Positions 4,586 to 6,518 of a stretch of DNA of 6,518 nucleotides are shown one piece after another. Every line of letters begins with the position of its first letter. Position 1 is the first letter of the stretch. A program made the position numbers and the translations under genes. Source of the DNA: a bacterium (GTDB lineage Bacteria > Patescibacteriota > Minisyncoccia > Portnoybacterales > JAGGTM01); the NCBI GenBank assembly GCA_021163745.1, contig JAGGTM010000006.1, forward strand, positions 1 to 6,518. The letters run 5' to 3'. Below the pieces are notes generated by a model. That model was not told the DNA's origin and ran no database searches. It saw only the letters and a program-made list of their open reading frames with translations.

Positions 4586-6046
4586 ATGAGTAATAAGCAG
4601 AAAATTAGAAAAATTAAATATGCTCCACCTCCTCCTGAATTGCCTGTTTATGGAAAAATGGATCCAAAAGAGTGTTCTTTTTTTGGTAGAACAAATTACG
4701 AGGCAGCATTAGAAGAAAAAAAGTTTATTTTTGGCATTAAGAGAAAGGACAGGAGGAGGCATATGTATATTATAGGAAAAAGCGGAGTAGGAAAAAGCAA
4801 GCTTTTGGAACTTTTAATTAGGCAAGATATTGCTTACGGGAAAGGGGTATGCTTAATTGACCCTCACGGAGATTTAATTGATTCAATTTTAGATTTTATT
4901 CCTGAAGAAAGAATTGACGATGTTGCTTTGATTGATCCTGCTGATACTGAATTTCCGGTTTCATTTAATCCTTTACTGAATGTAGGTCCTGAATTAAAAC
5001 ATCAGGTTACCCAGGGATTAATAGAAGTTTTAGAAAAACAGTTTGGGGCAAACTGGACTCCGCGATTAGAACATGTTTTTAGATTTACTTGTTTGGCGCT
5101 TTTAGATTATCCTGAGGCGACTATGCGAGGCATGATTTTTATGTTAACAGACAGAAATTACAGACAAAAAGTAGTTGATTATATTGAAGACGATATGGTA
5201 AAAAGATTTTGGGCAATTGAATTTGCAGATTGGTCAGAAAAATTTGATACAGAGGCAATTATTCCATTGGTGAACAAACTTTCTCAATTTCTTTCAAATC
5301 CATTGTTAAGAAATATTTTTGGTCAAAAAGAAAATAAAATCGATTTAGAGAAGATTATGAATGAACAGAAAATCCTGCTTATAAATTTAGCGAAAGGAAA
5401 GTTGGGCGAAGAGAATTCCTCATTTTTTGGTTCTATGTTTATTACAAAAATATATCAGGCAGGGATGGCACGCGCTTCTATGCCGGAAGAGGAAAGATTG
5501 GATTTTTATTTATATGTAGATGAGTTTCATAATTTAGTTACAAGCACATTTGAGAATATATTTGCGGAGTCAAGAAAATACGGATTATGTATAACTGTTG
5601 CTCATCAATATTTAGACCAACTTCTCCCTTCTGTATTAGCCACAGTATTGGGAAATACCGGTACTATAGTGATATTTAGAGTAGGAGGAAACGATGCAAG
5701 TAGATTGACTGCAGAAATGACACCGATATTTTCTGCAGAGGATATGATTAATTTAGGAGTAAGAGAATTTTATATTAAAATGACAATTGACGGAGAAACA
5801 TTTGATCCTTTTTCCGCAGAGACATTATCCGTTTTATCGCCTCCGCATCCTTCTTATAAAAAAGAAATAATAGAGAGAAGCAGAGAAAAATACGCAATTT
5901 CCATTGAAGAAGCGAAAAGAAAAATGACTGAGGAAGAAGAAAAATTAAGAATGGAAGCAAAAAAAGCAGAAAAAAAACGAGAAAAGAAAATGAAAGAAAA
6001 CGAAAAAAAGAAATCCCAAAAAGATGAAACCGAGCCATTGGTATAA
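4586..6046 (+). CDS. VirD4/TraD/HerA-like coupling-type ATPase, paralog with Lys/Glu coiled-coil tail
   Basis: The 486-residue protein is a tandem paralog of the preceding ATPase. It has a 45-residue extension with a PPPPELP linker (14-20), then FGIKRKDRRRHMYIIGKSGVGKS with Walker A at 64-71. LIDPHG lies at 90-95, a helical insertion at about 135-250, Walker B YLYVDEF at 308-314, VAHQYLDQL at 338-346 and FRVGGNDASRL at 364-374. The catalytic motifs are intact, so it should hydrolyse ATP. Residues about 437-482 are almost entirely Lys, Glu, Arg and Met and are predicted coiled coil, replacing the zinc ribbon of the first copy. No membrane segment is present. The gene lies 77 bases after the first ATPase and probably shares its transcript. 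The start has only a poor GAG two bases upstream; the next in-frame Met (residue 25) has no better site. A mixed hexamer or two motors for different substrates are both possible. Confidence 0.86.
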   Translation: MSNKQKIRKIKYAPPPPELPVYGKMDPKECSFFGRTNYEAALEEKKFIFGIKRKDRRRHMYIIGKSGVGKSKLLELLIRQDIAYGKGVCLIDPHGDLIDSILDFIPEERIDDVALIDPADTEFPVSFNPLLNVGPELKHQVTQGLIEVLEKQFGANWTPRLEHVFRFTCLALLDYPEATMRGMIFMLTDRNYRQKVVDYIEDDMVKRFWAIEFADWSEKFDTEAIIPLVNKLSQFLSNPLLRNIFGQKENKIDLEKIMNEQKILLINLAKGKLGEENSSFFGSMFITKIYQAGMARASMPEEERLDFYLYVDEFHNLVTSTFENIFAESRKYGLCITVAHQYLDQLLPSVLATVLGNTGTIVIFRVGGNDASRLTAEMTPIFSAEDMINLGVREFYIKMTIDGETFDPFSAETLSVLSPPHPSYKKEIIERSREKYAISIEEAKRKMTEEEEKLRMEAKKAEKKREKKMKENEKKKSQKDETEPLV

Positions 6047-6135
6047 AAGAAAAGAGAAGAGCTGGAAAGGAATCAGATCATCTTTCTTTGCTTGAGTTTT
6101 TCAAAAGTTTAGGTGATGGAAGTAAGAGAGAATAT

Positions 6136-6187
6136 GGAGTAGCGGAGCGAAGCTCCGCATTATCGCGAAGCTCCGCTTCGCTACTCC
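6136..6187. repeat. 52-base three-way-junction palindromic element
   Basis: The outer stem GGAGTA (6136-6141) pairs with TACTCC (6182-6187). Within it sit two perfect seven-pair hairpins: GCGGAGC-GAA-GCTCCGC (6142-6158) and GCGAAGC-TCC-GCTTCGC (6165-6181), joined by ATTATC. Every base outside the two loops and the linker is paired. The element is GC-rich against an AT-rich background, lies between the ATPase stop and the methyltransferase start, and has no T-tract. It looks like a REP-type mobile palindrome; as RNA it would form a stable three-way junction in the leader of the next gene. Confidence 0.85.
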
Positions 6188-6202
6188 GGAAATGGAAAAA
6201 TA

Positions 6203-6518
6203 ATGGAAACCTTAATTCAGCAACTTATTAGTGAGGGATATTTAAAAACTCCCGAGATTATTAAGGCATTTAGAGAAATTGATAGAAAGGATTTTGTGCC
6301 TTCTTATTTGAAAAAGGAGGCGTATATTAATGCTCCTTTACCTATTGGATTTGGGCAAACAATTTCTCAGCCATTAACAGTGGCTTTTATGCTAGAACTT
6401 TTGCAACCGAAAAGAGGAGATAAAATTTTAGATATTGGCTCGGGCTCCGGATGGACTACAGCACTTTTGGCTTACATAGTTGGCCAAAAAGATAGATTTG
6501 ATGCCCAAAGTCAAAGAC
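6203..6518 (+). CDS. pcm: Protein-L-isoaspartate O-methyltransferase, N-terminal 105 residues (3' end outside window)
   Basis: The ATG at 6203 opens a frame that runs to the window edge. The protein would transfer a methyl group from S-adenosylmethionine to L-isoaspartyl residues of damaged proteins in the cytosol, starting their repair. Visible family features are the N-terminal helix with REIDRKDFVP (24-33), the substrate-side APLPIGFGQTISQP (44-57), and the SAM-binding motif I ILDIGSGSGWTTALLA (75-90). The complete protein would usually be about 200-220 residues. After motif I the sequence reads YIVGQKDRFDAQSQR, where the family normally moves quickly into a strand ending in the acidic SAM-ribose ligand. 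This suggests a lineage insertion or a local error, and the rest is out of view. The ATG overlaps the stop of a three-codon frame (MEK) as TAATG, and no strong Shine-Dalgarno is present; GGA motifs lie at 6187-6197. It may be read with the ATPase operon, as no terminator separates them. Confidence 0.88.
   Translation, partial: METLIQQLISEGYLKTPEIIKAFREIDRKDFVPSYLKKEAYINAPLPIGFGQTISQPLTVAFMLELLQPKRGDKILDIGSGSGWTTALLAYIVGQKDRFDAQSQR

Noticed and set aside
5775..6038. Minus-strand open frame of 87 codons rich in Phe and Leu
   Set aside because: It is the antisense of the AAA/GAA-rich coiled-coil region, and the apparent hydrophobic protein is an artefact of that composition.
6028..6224. Frame-1 open stretch running from the end of the second ATPase through the palindromic element (about 65 codons)
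   Set aside because: It has no ATG or GTG start and no convincing ribosome site. Its second half is simply the palindromic element read through, and it runs into the methyltransferase gene in another frame. A decayed gene fragment cannot be excluded.
1..6518. Alternative genetic code with TGA as glycine (known in some CPR groups)
   Set aside because: All complete genes end in TAA or TAG, but none needs an in-frame TGA to stay open, and glycine is encoded by ordinary GGN codons.

Overview
The window is AT-rich with compact genes, and it looks like a chromosomal segment of an uncultivated bacterium of the Candidate Phyla Radiation (Patescibacteria, Parcubacteria/Microgenomates-like). The main reasons are the style of the VirD4/TraD-like ATPases with no membrane anchor, a LamG surface protein ending in 'KVYLI..G.KKWI' repeats, and intergenic spaces filled with palindromic repeat elements. 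This assignment is inference from gene content; there is no rRNA or marker gene to confirm it. All complete genes end in TAA or TAG. No in-frame TGA is needed, so nothing suggests a recoded genetic code.

All supported genes are on the + strand. Left part (1-1250): the 3' end of a secreted NosD-type right-handed beta-helix protein (1-746). It is followed by a compact unit of promoter, strong Shine-Dalgarno, 25-codon ORF and terminator (739-908), then about 260 bases with no convincing gene. Middle part (1171-2680): a promoter and a membrane-anchored or exported LamG-domain protein (1253-2377). A mosaic of nested palindromes, including a possible G-quadruplex, follows it (2390-2632), and then a weak terminator.

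Right part (2751-6518): an extended -10 promoter sits so close to the next ATG that the mRNA should be essentially leaderless. It drives two tandem paralogous ATPases of the VirD4/TraD/HerA type (2769-4508 and 4586-6046), separated by a near-perfect 44-base hairpin capped by a UUCG tetraloop. The ATPase cores match closely but the tails differ: the first ends in a four-cysteine zinc ribbon plus a basic tail, the second in a Lys/Glu-rich coiled coil. After a 52-base element that folds as a perfect three-way junction comes the start of a protein-L-isoaspartate O-methyltransferase gene (6203 to the window end).

Reading the genes together is inference. Two cell-surface adhesion-type proteins lie beside two cytosolic motor ATPases that could power DNA or macromolecule transfer or DNA pumping. 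No relaxase, pilin or other type IV secretion component is visible, so no complete secretion system can be claimed.
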